Assembly (NCBI RefSeq): GCF_017307495.1
Contig: NZ_JAFKHE010000012.1
Location: forward strand, 124,001 to 188,000
Direction of reading: 5' to 3'
Source: Devosia sp.
GTDB lineage: Bacteria > Pseudomonadota > Alphaproteobacteria > Rhizobiales > Devosiaceae
DNA: 64,000 nucleotides
A program made the position numbers and the translations under genes. Below, piece after piece: positions 19,240 through 27,185 of the stretch (positions are counted from its first letter, which is position 1; each line of letters starts with the position of its first letter). Under the pieces are notes generated by a model. That model was given only the letters and a program-made list of their open reading frames with translations, did no database searches and was not told the DNA's origin.

Positions 19240-21213
19240 ATGATCAAGGTGACGTTCCCCGACGGTGCAGTACGCGACTATGCGCGTGGCACCACCGGGA
19301 CCACCGTGGTCGAGTCCATCTCCCCCGGCCTCGCCAAGAAGACCGTCGCCATGAAGTGGAACGGTGTCCTGTCCGACCTGAGCGACCCGCTCGAGGATGA
19401 CGGCAGGATCGAGTTCGTCATGCGCGACAGCGCCGATGGCCTGGGGCTGATCCGGCACGATGCGGCACACGTGCTCGCCGAGGCGGTGCAGGAGCTGTGG
19501 CCGGCGACGCAGGTCACCATCGGCCCGGTGATCGAGAACGGTTTCTACTACGACTTCAAGCGCGACACCCCGTTCAGCGAGGACGACTTCGCCACCATCG
19601 AGAAGAAGATGGCCGAGATCGTTTCACGCGGGGCTGCCTTCACCAAGGAAGTCTGGACCCGCGACCAGGCCAAACAGGTGTTCAAGGCCAAGGGCGAGGA
19701 CTTCAAGGTCGAGCTCGTCGACGCGATCCCCGAGGATCAGTCGATCAAGATCTACAAGCAGGGCCAGTGGTTCGACCTCTGCCGTGGTCCGCACATGCGC
19801 TCAACCAAGGATGTCGGCACGGCCTTCAAGCTCACCAAGGTGGCCGGCGCCTACTGGCGCGGCGACAGCAACAATCCGGTGCTGAGCCGCATCTATGGCA
19901 CGGCCTTCGCCAGCCAGAAGGAGCTCGACGAGTACCTCCACATGCTCGAGGAGGCCGAGAAGCGCGACCATCGCAAGATCGGCAAGGACCTCGACCTGTT
20001 CCACCTGCAGGAGGAGGCGCAGGGCTCGGTGTTCTGGCACCCTAAGGGCTATGTGCTCTACAACCAGATGGAGGCCTATATCCGCCGTCGGGTGAATGCC
20101 AACGGCTACAACGAGGTGAAGACCCCGCAACTGATGTCGTCGAAGTTCTGGGAGGCCTCGGGCCACTGGGGCAAGTACCGCGAGAACATGTTCGTGGTGC
20201 CCGACGAAGTACCGGGGACCGAGGAGGAGGGGCCGGTCCTGTCGGGCAAGTCGGAGCTCATGGCGCTGAAGCCGATGAACTGCCCGGCGCATATCCAGAT
20301 CTTCAATCAGGGCATCAAGTCTTACCGCGATCTGCCTATCCGCATGGCGGAATTCGGCTGCTGCCACCGGAATGAGGCGCACGGCGCGCTGCACGGCCTG
20401 CTGCGCGTCCGCCAGATGACCCAGGACGACGCCCACATCTTCTGCACCGAGGAGCAGATCCAGGGCGAGACCGAGCGCTTCGTGCACCTGCTGTACTCCG
20501 TGTACGAGCACATGGGCTTCGAGAACGTGGTCATCAAGCTTGCGACGCGGCCGGAGAAGTTCGGCGGTACCATCGAGCGCTGGAATGCCGCCGAGAAGGC
20601 CCTGGGCGACGCGCTGCGCTCCACCGGCTACGACTTCGTCATCGCCGAGGGCGAAGGCGCCTTCTACGCGCCCAAGCTCGAGTTCCACCTCAAGGACGCG
20701 ATCGGGCGCTCCTGGCAGGTGGGGACGCTGCAGCTCGACTACGTGCTGCCGGAGCGCCTTGGCGCCATGTATGTGGCCGAGGACGGGACCAAGAAATACG
20801 CCGTGATGCTGCACCGCGCGATCCTGGGCTCGCTCGAGCGCTTCATCGGGATGATGATCGAGCACTATGCCGGCAAGATGCCGATGTGGCTGGCGCCCAC
20901 GCAGGTCGTGGTCGCGACCATCGTCTCGGAGGCCGACGACTATGCCCGGAAGCTGGTCGATCGCCTGCGCGCCGGCGGCATCCGGGCCGAGCTCGACGCG
21001 CGCAACGAGAAGATCAACTACAAGGTGCGCGAGCACTCGGTGCAGAAGGTGCCGCTGATGTTCGTGGTCGGCAAGCGCGAGGCCGAGGAGGGCACCGTGT
21101 CGGTGCGGCGGCTGGGAACCGAAGGCCAGAAAGTGGTGCCGGCGACCGACGCGATCGTCGAACTGATGGCGGAAGCCGTGCCGCCGGACCTCAAGCAGCC
21201 GGCCGCAGCCTGA
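19240..21213 (+). CDS. thrS: Threonine-tRNA ligase
   Basis: This is a full-length bacterial ThrRS (657 residues). It has an N-terminal TGS domain ([14 protein letters not shown]), an editing domain with [11 protein letters not shown], a class II catalytic core with the zinc-binding [10 protein letters not shown] and [14 protein letters not shown], and a C-terminal anticodon-binding domain from about residue 555. The start ATG at 19240 has TTGGAG 6 bp upstream. An in-frame ATG 6 bp earlier sits too close to that site. A good terminator follows. The leader contains stable hairpins. Confidence 0.97.
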   Translation: MIKVTFPDGAVRDYARGTTGTTVVESISPGLAKKTVAMKWNGVLSDLSDPLEDDGRIEFVMRDSADGLGLIRHDAAHVLAEAVQELWPATQVTIGPVIENGFYYDFKRDTPFSEDDFATIEKKMAEIVSRGAAFTKEVWTRDQAKQVFKAKGEDFKVELVDAIPEDQSIKIYKQGQWFDLCRGPHMRSTKDVGTAFKLTKVAGAYWRGDSNNPVLSRIYGTAFASQKELDEYLHMLEEAEKRDHRKIGKDLDLFHLQEEAQGSVFWHPKGYVLYNQMEAYIRRRVNANGYNEVKTPQLMSSKFWEASGHWGKYRENMFVVPDEVPGTEEEGPVLSGKSELMALKPMNCPAHIQIFNQGIKSYRDLPIRMAEFGCCHRNEAHGALHGLLRVRQMTQDDAHIFCTEEQIQGETERFVHLLYSVYEHMGFENVVIKLATRPEKFGGTIERWNAAEKALGDALRSTGYDFVIAEGEGAFYAPKLEFHLKDAIGRSWQVGTLQLDYVLPERLGAMYVAEDGTKKYAVMLHRAILGSLERFIGMMIEHYAGKMPMWLAPTQVVVATIVSEADDYARKLVDRLRAGGIRAELDARNEKINYKVREHSVQKVPLMFVVGKREAEEGTVSVRRLGTEGQKVVPATDAIVELMAEAVPPDLKQPAAA

Positions 21214-21222
21214 ACGATACGA

Positions 21223-21248
21223 GGGGGCCGCAGCGATGCGGCCCCCTT
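21223..21248 (+). terminator. thrS terminator
   Basis: The perfect 9-bp stem GGGGGCCGC/GCGGCCCCC with a 6-nt loop is followed by TT. It lies 10 bp after the thrS stop and may also serve the convergent small gene. Confidence 0.7.
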
Positions 21249-21256
21249 CCGACGTC

Positions 21257-21553
21257 TCAGAGCGTCATCACCATCTTTTCCGGAAGCACGTAGCAGTTGT
21301 CCGCGACCTGGACGAACTGGCGCGGCGTGAGCACGCCAAAGACCACCTTCTCGAGGCGGTAGTCGCATCCATCCTGCTCGATCAGCGACCCCTTGTTGTC
21401 GATCTGCTCGCAATAGCCGCCGGGGCGCTTGTAGCCCTCGGGCGCGTCGGGGCCGCAGAGCGGGTTCGTCGACGAGTCGGCAAGCGCCGGGGTGGCGGCG
21501 GGGGATGCTGCGGCGGAAGCGAGCAGCAGCGTGACGGCGAGGAACTTCTTCAT
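21257..21553 (-). CDS. Small secreted protein, CGPD-YKRPGGYC family
   Basis: This 98-residue protein has a clear signal peptide (MKKFLAVTLLLASAAASPAATPALA), giving a mature periplasmic or secreted chain of about 73 residues with four Cys (LCGPDAPEGYKRPGGYC, then GCDY and NCYV). The start ATG at 21553 has GGAGAG in the leader upstream. The block CGPD-PE-YKRPGGYC is shared with the gene at 22262-22528, so the two are paralogs split by the cupin gene. An 11-bp-period TGAAC/CGAAC repeat lies about 90 bp upstream. The family and function are not recognised. Confidence 0.75.
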   Translation of the reverse strand: MKKFLAVTLLLASAAASPAATPALADSSTNPLCGPDAPEGYKRPGGYCEQIDNKGSLIEQDGCDYRLEKVVFGVLTPRQFVQVADNCYVLPEKMVMTL

Positions 21554-21642
21554 CCTGTCTCTCCTGATATGGCCGGCGTCAGGCCGGCGATGCCGGCGCC
21601 ATCCAGGTCGCCAGCGATGCTCCAGGACTAGGAGGACGGCCT

Positions 21643-21658
21643 TGAACGCGAGCCGAAC
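21643..21658 (+). promoter_or_regulatory. 11-bp-period direct repeat, site 1
   Basis: TGAAC at 21643 and CGAAC at 21654 form a tandem direct repeat with an 11-bp period. It lies 90 bp upstream of the small secreted protein that starts at 21553. Confidence 0.4.
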
Positions 21659-21747
21659 CCGACATTCAACCTGCATTCATAGTCATCATATGACTTACGA
21701 CTCTGGCGCGGCTGCGCGTGGGCGGGTTGCGTCGCGCCAGCAGACAA

Positions 21748-21782
21748 ACGAAAAGGGCGACCGCAGGGGTCGCCCTTTTCGT
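21748..21782. terminator. Bidirectional terminator
   Basis: The perfect inverted repeat ACGAAAAGGGCGACC/GGTCGCCCTTTTCGT has a 5-nt centre and T-runs on both strands. It lies 20 bp past the cupin-gene stop (minus strand). Confidence 0.85.
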
Positions 21783-21802
21783 GAAGCCGCCGTTTGGTTG
21801 CG

Positions 21803-22159
21803 TCAGGCAGCGGTGAGGTGGATCGTGATCCTCCAGGCATCGCGCACGGGGGTAGCCGGTGCGGTCCGGCAGAGCAGGCGGGCGACTTCGTCACCGACGT
21901 TGCGGTAGCCGAACGCGGTCCCGGCCGGAACGCGAACGTGCGATCCGGCGCCCACATATGCGGCCGCGCCGTTGACCATGACTTCGATGACGCCGTCGCT
22001 GACGTAGAGCACGGTTTCGGCGCCGTCATGCAGGAACGGACCGGCCTGTACCTGGGCGGGCAGAACATGCGCCTGCGCGCGATACTGAAAGCCGGCTCCC
22101 GACGCGTTGGCGACGTGCAGGACACGATCGCCGACAATGAAGAATGCATGCTTGGACAT
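21803..22159 (-). CDS. Cupin-domain protein
   Basis: This 118-residue single-domain cupin starts MSKHAFFIVGDRVL. The beta-barrel motifs GPFLHDGAETVLYVSDGVIEV (first cupin motif, one His visible) and VRVPAGTAFGYRNVGDEVA (second) are present, but the usual HxH pair is reduced to a single His. Metal binding and catalysis are therefore uncertain. A start at 22159 fits the family. The upstream in-frame extension is unlikely. It sits between two paralogous secreted-protein genes and has its own TGAAC-type repeat 43 bp upstream. Confidence 0.75.
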   Translation of the reverse strand: MSKHAFFIVGDRVLHVANASGAGFQYRAQAHVLPAQVQAGPFLHDGAETVLYVSDGVIEVMVNGAAAYVGAGSHVRVPAGTAFGYRNVGDEVARLLCRTAPATPVRDAWRITIHLTAA

Positions 22160-22202
22160 CGAGGACTCCCCGGACCGACGCAGCACCGTAGTGCCACCAG
22201 CC

Positions 22203-22218
22203 TGAACCTGATTTGAAC
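22203..22218 (+). promoter_or_regulatory. 11-bp-period direct repeat, site 2
   Basis: TGAAC at 22203 and TGAAC at 22214 form an exact tandem repeat with an 11-bp period. It lies 43 bp upstream of the cupin start. Confidence 0.45.
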
Positions 22219-22230
22219 GGAGGGGAAGGG

Positions 22231-22253
22231 GGAAGCGGCTGCTCGCCGCTTCC
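22231..22253 (-). terminator. Hairpin after small secreted-protein gene
   Basis: The 9-bp perfect stem GGAAGCGGC/GCCGCTTCC is followed on the minus strand by a C/T-rich tract. It lies just past the stop of the 22262-22528 gene. Confidence 0.5.
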
Positions 22254-22261
22254 AAAGCCGC

Positions 22262-22528
22262 CTAGAGCGGCCACTCGCCGTCGTAGCAGCCGTCGGGCGC
22301 CCACTCGACCGTGCTCACCACGCCGCCGTAGCATCCGGCGTTCTGCGGCTCGACGAGCGATTTGTTCGAGCCGACCTGGTCGCAGTAGCCGCCGGGACGC
22401 TTGTAGCTCTCGGGGCCATCGGGGCCGCACAGGGCCGAGATGCTGGTGTCGACGGCCAGGCTCGGCGTGATCACCGGGAAGGCCACGAGGGAAGCGGCGA
22501 CCAGCGCCAGGGCAACGATATTCTTCAT
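22262..22528 (-). CDS. Small secreted protein, paralog of 21257-21553
   Basis: This 88-residue protein has a signal peptide (MKNIVALALVAASLVAFPVITPSLA) and a short mature chain with five Cys. It shares LCGPD-PE-YKRPGGYC-Q with the product of the 21257-21553 gene, then diverges (NAGCYGGVV, DGCYDGEWPL). The start ATG at 22528 has AGGAGTGG upstream. Two 11-bp-period repeats in opposite orientation (22626 and 22647) lie about 100 bp upstream. Family and function are unknown. Confidence 0.75.
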   Translation of the reverse strand: MKNIVALALVAASLVAFPVITPSLAVDTSISALCGPDGPESYKRPGGYCDQVGSNKSLVEPQNAGCYGGVVSTVEWAPDGCYDGEWPL

Positions 22529-22625
22529 AGTCCACTCCTGTTAGACAACCATTCCGCAGGGAGGCGGAAGACGAGGCGGGCTATTGCGTCCGCCGTCGAT
22601 GGCCGGTCTGATAGGAGGGGCGGTT

Positions 22626-22662
22626 TGAACCGATCCCGAACCGCGCGTTCAGTGCGGGTTCA
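22626..22662. promoter_or_regulatory. Paired 11-bp-period repeats, sites 3 and 4
   Basis: Site 3 is TGAAC at 22626 with CGAAC at 22637. Site 4 is the reverse-orientation pair GTTCA at 22647 with GTTCA at 22658. Each has an 11-bp period, and the two sites face each other. They lie 98-134 bp upstream of the secreted-protein start at 22528, and site 4 touches the end of the PilZ gene. Confidence 0.45.
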
Positions 22663-22929
22663 GCGACTCGCCGGGGCGCCCACGAACTGCACGCCCAGTT
22701 CCTTTACCGCTCGCCACACCACGATGCAGGGCTGCGGCCGCACCTTCCCCACGACGAGGTCGAAGGTGCGGGGAATGTTGGCGACCGAGGCGACTTCGAG
22801 CTTGGCGCCGGAATCGGAGAGGTTGCGGATGATGCACCGCATGCGCGAGCGCCCGCCATCGAACACCACCGTCGCCTCGATCATGGTGTTGCGACGCGGA
22901 GCGAGACGTTTCTCGAGTCGTATATCCAA
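22660..22929 (-). CDS. Single-domain PilZ protein
   Basis: This 89-residue PilZ-fold protein has an N-terminal Arg motif in EKRLAPRRNT and the second signature NLSDSGAKLEV near residue 40. Together they form the usual c-di-GMP-binding elements. Translation is placed at TTG 22929 because the first internal ATG (residue 16) would remove the Arg motif. A GGGGG tract lies about 10 bp upstream. It may act as a small c-di-GMP receptor. Partners are unknown, and the adjacent cyclase gene makes cAMP/cGMP-type signals, not c-di-GMP. Confidence 0.75.
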   Translation of the reverse strand: MDIRLEKRLAPRRNTMIEATVVFDGGRSRMRCIIRNLSDSGAKLEVASVANIPRTFDLVVGKVRPQPCIVVWRAVKELGVQFVGAPASR

Positions 22930-23015
22930 GGCACTGCCCCCAAAACCGCTACGCAGAATGCCGCGTTCCGGTAGAGGAAGTACTTAGGCCATCGCTAAAA
23001 TTGCGTAAGCGCCCG

Positions 23016-24782
23016 CTACTTCAGGCCGGCAAGGCTCAGTCCCTGCAGATAGCGGGCGAGTAGCGAGGGGTACATAAAGCGCAGGCCGTCCCCAATGCTG
23101 GCGATGCTGACGCCGGGGTGGTGGCGCTGGAAGCGCTCGAGGGAATCGCGCGCCGCGGCGAGGTCGCCGTGATGGGCGTGGTACACCGCGAGGTCCCGAT
23201 GCGGCCAGGTGATGCCCGGGCGCTCCGACATGGCGCGCTGTGCCCAGGTGATCGCCTGCTGCGGGCGGCCGGCGGCGAAATGCGCGAGGCCGACGCCGAT
23301 ATGCACGTTGAACGCAAACGGATCCATCGGCGACAGCCGCATCGAGCGCTCGAAGGCGGCCAGGCCCTCCTCGGGATGGCTCAGGTAGACCTGGCCCCAG
23401 CCGCGCCGCATCCAGGCCCAGGCATGGTTGGGGTCAAGGTGCAGCGCCCGGTCGGCCAGCGCCGTGGCCTGCGGCACGTCCTGGCCGAGCATCATCATGG
23501 CGGACCCCAGCGCCGTGAGCGCGGTAGGATCGTCGCCGATGCTGCGGGTGGCTGTTTCGATCAGCCTCTGCGCTGCCCGGCGCTCGGAGGCGAAGTCGGT
23601 CGTCCAGTTGTAGACGACCTGCTGACCGTGGGCCCAGGCGGCGAGCCCGGCCGCCAGCGCATAGTCGGGGTCGAGCTGCAGGGCGCGCTCGAGGAGCGCA
23701 ATCGCCTCGGCATTGTCCTCGGGGCTGTGGGCCCACAGGTGCGGGAAGGCGCGCATGACGAGGTCGTAGGCAGCCAGCGTATCGGGTCGCTTCTTTCTCG
23801 CCCGGTCGATTTCGGCGCGCCGGATCGAGGGCTGGATGGCACTGGCCACTTCAGCCGCCATCCGGTCCTGCAGGTCGAAGAGGTCTGCGACGGCGCCGTC
23901 GATCCTGTTGGACCAGATGTGGCTGCCGGTTTCGGTCTCGACCAGTTGCGCCGTGATGCGGACGCGCTCTCCGACGCGACGGACGGAGCCCTCGACGACA
24001 TAGCGCACGCCCAGGTCGCGGCCGATCTGACGGATGTCGACACCGGCACGGCCCTTGTAGGTGAAGGCCGAGTTGCGGGCGATGACGAAGAAGTCCTTCA
24101 CCCGGCTCAGCGTCGCGGTGATCTCCTCGACCACAGCGTCGGCGAAATAGCTCTGGTCGGCCTCTCCCGACAGGTTGTCGAACGGCAGCACCACCACGGA
24201 CGGGCGGTTGCTCGGCGGTGGCGGCGGCGCGGCGTCGGTGGGCTGCGGACGTGCAATCCCGGCCGGATGCCAGGTGTAGATGCGCACCGTCTTGCTGATG
24301 TTCTTGAGCTCGGTGGGGCCCATGTCGGTGAAGGGCAGCTCGGTGGTCCCGTCGAGGTACTGGTACATCCACTTGGTGATGCACATGCCGCCCGGCGGAG
24401 AATGGCCCTGCACCCGCACGGCAAGATTGATGCCCGAGCCGTAGAGGTCGTTGCCCGCCACCAGCACGTCGGCGAGCACGATGCCGGCGCGCACCTGGAA
24501 CATCTCGCCGCCCGGCGCATGGATCTTGCGCTCGTAGATCTCCCGCTGCAGCTGTGCCGTCCACTGCACCGCGGCGACGACACTGTTGAACTCGGCGAGC
24601 AGGCCGTCGCCCATCGTCTTGAAGACCTTGCCGCCGGCCTCTCCGATGGTACGCGCGATCAAGCGATCGTAGACCCGCTGCACGAGGCGCAGGGTCTGAC
24701 GTTCATTGCGTTCGACGAGCCGGGAATACCCCACCACGTCCAGCGATACGATCGGGACCAGTCTTCGGTCAGGCTGAACCAT
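23016..24782 (-). CDS. Class III adenylate/guanylate cyclase with TPR repeats
   Basis: This 588-residue protein has three parts. Residues about 8-175 form a class III nucleotide cyclase domain: the metal Asp is in VSLDVVGYS, KTMGDGLLAEF carries Lys and the second Asp, and GINLAVRVQ supplies the Asn/Arg pair. Residues about 195-335 form a TolB-N/FlgO-like segment (VVVLPFDNLSGEADQSYFAD). The remainder is TPR-like repeats. This architecture is common and expanded in Rhizobiales. The catalytic residues look intact, so activity is likely, probably on ATP. No TM segment was found. The input signal is unknown. Confidence 0.88.
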   Translation of the reverse strand: MVQPDRRLVPIVSLDVVGYSRLVERNERQTLRLVQRVYDRLIARTIGEAGGKVFKTMGDGLLAEFNSVVAAVQWTAQLQREIYERKIHAPGGEMFQVRAGIVLADVLVAGNDLYGSGINLAVRVQGHSPPGGMCITKWMYQYLDGTTELPFTDMGPTELKNISKTVRIYTWHPAGIARPQPTDAAPPPPPSNRPSVVVLPFDNLSGEADQSYFADAVVEEITATLSRVKDFFVIARNSAFTYKGRAGVDIRQIGRDLGVRYVVEGSVRRVGERVRITAQLVETETGSHIWSNRIDGAVADLFDLQDRMAAEVASAIQPSIRRAEIDRARKKRPDTLAAYDLVMRAFPHLWAHSPEDNAEAIALLERALQLDPDYALAAGLAAWAHGQQVVYNWTTDFASERRAAQRLIETATRSIGDDPTALTALGSAMMMLGQDVPQATALADRALHLDPNHAWAWMRRGWGQVYLSHPEEGLAAFERSMRLSPMDPFAFNVHIGVGLAHFAAGRPQQAITWAQRAMSERPGITWPHRDLAVYHAHHGDLAAARDSLERFQRHHPGVSIASIGDGLRFMYPSLLARYLQGLSLAGLK

Positions 24783-24903
24783 TCGAGTCTTCTGCTGCGA
24801 CAGCCGGTTTTATAGCATTGCCGACGGCGACGGAGATAGCGCGGCGGGCAGGGGACCGCCACCATATTCCTGCGCGACGGGCATGCCCTGGGGGCGGCCG
24901 GAC

Positions 24904-26163
24904 TCAGTCGGCGAGGCAGCTCGCGGCACGATCGAGCAGCAGGGCCCGCTCACGCTGGTTCCGGGTCAGTTCGGCCGCACGCTCGAACTCGAATCGGGCC
25001 TCCGTCCTGCGGCCGAGCTTCATCAGGAAGTCGCCCCGTACGCTCGGCAGCAGGTGATAGGTCCTGAGCGCGGGCGCATCGGCAATGGCGTCGAGAATGG
25101 CGAGCCCATTCCCGGGGCCGAATGCCATTGCATGCGCCACCGCCCGGTTGAGTTCGACCACCGGGCTGGGCGTGTTGGCGGCAAGCGCATCGTAGAGCGC
25201 CGCGATTCGCGGCCAATCCGTCTCGCCGGCGCGACGCGCCCGGGCATGGCAGGCGGCAATCTCGGCCTGAAGCACGTAGGGGCCGTTGCCACCGAGCGCG
25301 GCGGCCCGATCCAGGGCGGCGAAGCCGCGGTTGATCAGCAGCCGGTCCCACAGGCCGCGATCCTGGTCCAGCAGGAGTATGGGCTCGCCCCCGGGGCCAG
25401 TGCGGGCGCGCAGGCGAGAGGCCTGGATCTCCATGAGGGCGACGAGGCCGTGCACCTCCGGCTCCTCGGGTGTGAGGCCGACGAGGACACGGCCCAGCCG
25501 CATCGCCTCCTCGCACAGCTGCGGCCGCGTCCAGTCATCACCGGCCGTCGCCGAGTAGCCCTCGTTGAAGATGAGGTAGATCACATCGAGCACCGAGGCG
25601 AGCCGCGCGGCGCGCTCCTCAGTGCGTGGTACCTCGAACGGAAGGCCGGCCTCGGCCAGGCTCTTCTTGGCGCGCACGATGCGCTGGGCAATCGTCGGCT
25701 CGGCGGCGAGGAAGGCACGGGCGATCTCGTCGGTCGTCAGCCCGCCAAGCAGCCGCAGCGTCAGCGCGACGCGCGCCTCGGGCGAAATGGCCGGATGGCA
25801 GGCGGTGAAGATCAGCCGGAGCAGGTCGTCCCCGACGTCGTCGTCGAGTGCGGTATCGAGGTCGGGCGCCGTCGATTCCTGCTCGCGCAGGTCGTGGCCC
25901 AGTTCCTCGAGCTTTCGCGCGGCCATCTTGTTGCGCCGGAAATAGTCGATGGCGCGGCGCTTGGCGGTCTGCATCAGCCAGGCCCCCGGATTGAGCGGCA
26001 CGCCGCTTTCCGGCCAGTGCCTGAGCGCCACAACCAGCGCGTCCTGCGCCAGTTCCTCGGCAAGACCGACGTCCCGGACGATCCGCGTCAGGCCGGCAAT
26101 CACCCTGGCCCGTTCGAGCCGGAAGACTGCTTCGATGGCGCGCTGAGTGTCCCGTTCGGTCAT
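24904..26163 (-). CDS. ECF sigma factor with C-terminal TPR-like extension (ECF42 type)
   Basis: This is a 419-residue sigma-70-family factor. Sigma region 2 covers about residues 10-80 (LAEELAQDALVVALRHW) and region 4 about 125-175 (LTTDEIARAFLAAEPTIAQR). A 230-residue extension beginning IYLIFNEGYSATAGDDW is typical of the DUF6596/ECF42 group. Members of this group are encoded beside YCII/DGPF-domain genes, as here, and lack a classical anti-sigma factor. The extension probably controls activity. It is the last gene of a three-gene minus-strand set. Confidence 0.93.
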   Translation of the reverse strand: MTERDTQRAIEAVFRLERARVIAGLTRIVRDVGLAEELAQDALVVALRHWPESGVPLNPGAWLMQTAKRRAIDYFRRNKMAARKLEELGHDLREQESTAPDLDTALDDDVGDDLLRLIFTACHPAISPEARVALTLRLLGGLTTDEIARAFLAAEPTIAQRIVRAKKSLAEAGLPFEVPRTEERAARLASVLDVIYLIFNEGYSATAGDDWTRPQLCEEAMRLGRVLVGLTPEEPEVHGLVALMEIQASRLRARTGPGGEPILLLDQDRGLWDRLLINRGFAALDRAAALGGNGPYVLQAEIAACHARARRAGETDWPRIAALYDALAANTPSPVVELNRAVAHAMAFGPGNGLAILDAIADAPALRTYHLLPSVRGDFLMKLGRRTEARFEFERAAELTRNQRERALLLDRAASCLAD

Positions 26164-26205
26164 GGTGGCGGATCAGACCAAATCCGATCCGCCGCGGCAA
26201 GCGCG

Positions 26206-26634
26206 TCACTTGCGGGCGTGCTCGGCGATGCGCATCGCCGCCTCGCGCTCGATCAGCTCAGGCGTCATCGCGTCGCCGAAGTCCTCGGCGGTGGCGACCT
26301 GCCGGAGTTCGAGCTCGACGCTGCCGTGCCCGTCCTCGGGCGGCCACTGTCGCACCCATTCGAGCGCCTCCTCGCGGGAGGCCACTTCGATCATGGTGTA
26401 GCCGGCGATGAGTTCCTTGGCCTCGGCAAAAGGACCATCGGTGACGGTCGGCCTGCCGTTCGCGAACTTGATGCGGGCACCGCGGGAACTGGCCAGCAGG
26501 CCATCGCCGCCGACCAGCACGCCGGCTTTGGAGAGCTTCTCGTTGTAGGCCGTCATGGCCTCGATGAGTTCGGTGGAGGGCATCACCTCGGCCTCGGTCT
26601 CGGCGTCGGCCTTGCGGATGATCATGAAACGCAT
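26206..26634 (-). CDS. YCII/DGPF-domain protein
   Basis: This is a 142-residue YciI-like (DGPF) protein. It starts MRFMIIRKADAETEAE and carries the diagnostic TVTDGPFAEAKELIAGYTMI. It is a paralog of the next gene upstream (26647-27072). Such proteins form small ferredoxin-like folds and are consistently linked to ECF42 sigma factors. Their biochemical role is unknown. It lies 12 bp downstream of the first YCII gene and 42 bp upstream of the sigma gene. Confidence 0.92.
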   Translation of the reverse strand: MRFMIIRKADAETEAEVMPSTELIEAMTAYNEKLSKAGVLVGGDGLLASSRGARIKFANGRPTVTDGPFAEAKELIAGYTMIEVASREEALEWVRQWPPEDGHGSVELELRQVATAEDFGDAMTPELIEREAAMRIAEHARK

Positions 26635-26646
26635 GCAGTGCTCCCC

Positions 26647-27072
26647 TTAGTTGGTGATGGGCTTCTGGTTGGCGTCGCGCCAGGCCTGTTCGCGGGCGAC
26701 CTCCTCGGCGGGGACGACGTCGGCGAAGTCGGCCGCCTCGAAAACGCGGCGCAACTCGATCGTCTCACCTTCGTCGAACGGGATGCGCTTGACCCACTCA
26801 AGCGCCTCGGCCTCGGACTTGGCGGTGATGATCCAGAAGCCGGCGATCAGCTCCTTGGTCTCGGCGAAGGGGCCGTCCTTGATGACGTGCTCGCCCCTGG
26901 TAAAGGTGACGCGCGCTCCCCGGCTCGAGGGATGCAGGCCTTCCGCGGCGAGCAGGATGCCGGCGTCGATCAGTTCTTGGTTGAACTTACCCATTGCCTC
27001 GAAGGCTTCGGGCCTGGGCATGATGCCGGCTTCGCTGTCCGCTGTCGCCTTGACGATGATCATGAAACGCAT
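26647..27072 (-). CDS. YCII/DGPF-domain protein
   Basis: This is a 141-residue YciI-like protein starting MRFMIIVKATADSEAG with the DGPF signature HVIKDGPFAETKELIAGFW. The start at 27072 matches its paralog exactly. An open extension to 27132 is not family-like. It is the first gene of the YCII-YCII-ECF42 set, so the promoter recognised by the sigma factor is expected in 27073-27185. No confident -35/-10 pair was assigned there. Confidence 0.92.
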   Translation of the reverse strand: MRFMIIVKATADSEAGIMPRPEAFEAMGKFNQELIDAGILLAAEGLHPSSRGARVTFTRGEHVIKDGPFAETKELIAGFWIITAKSEAEALEWVKRIPFDEGETIELRRVFEAADFADVVPAEEVAREQAWRDANQKPITN

Positions 27073-27185
27073 GGTCGGTCTCCTTGTGCATGCCGGCCGC
27101 CGAACGGGCTGTTCAGCCGCCTTCAGCGACACAACGAGCGGGCCCGGGCAAAATCGACAGGCGTGGCAAAGATTCTTCGGGGGCG

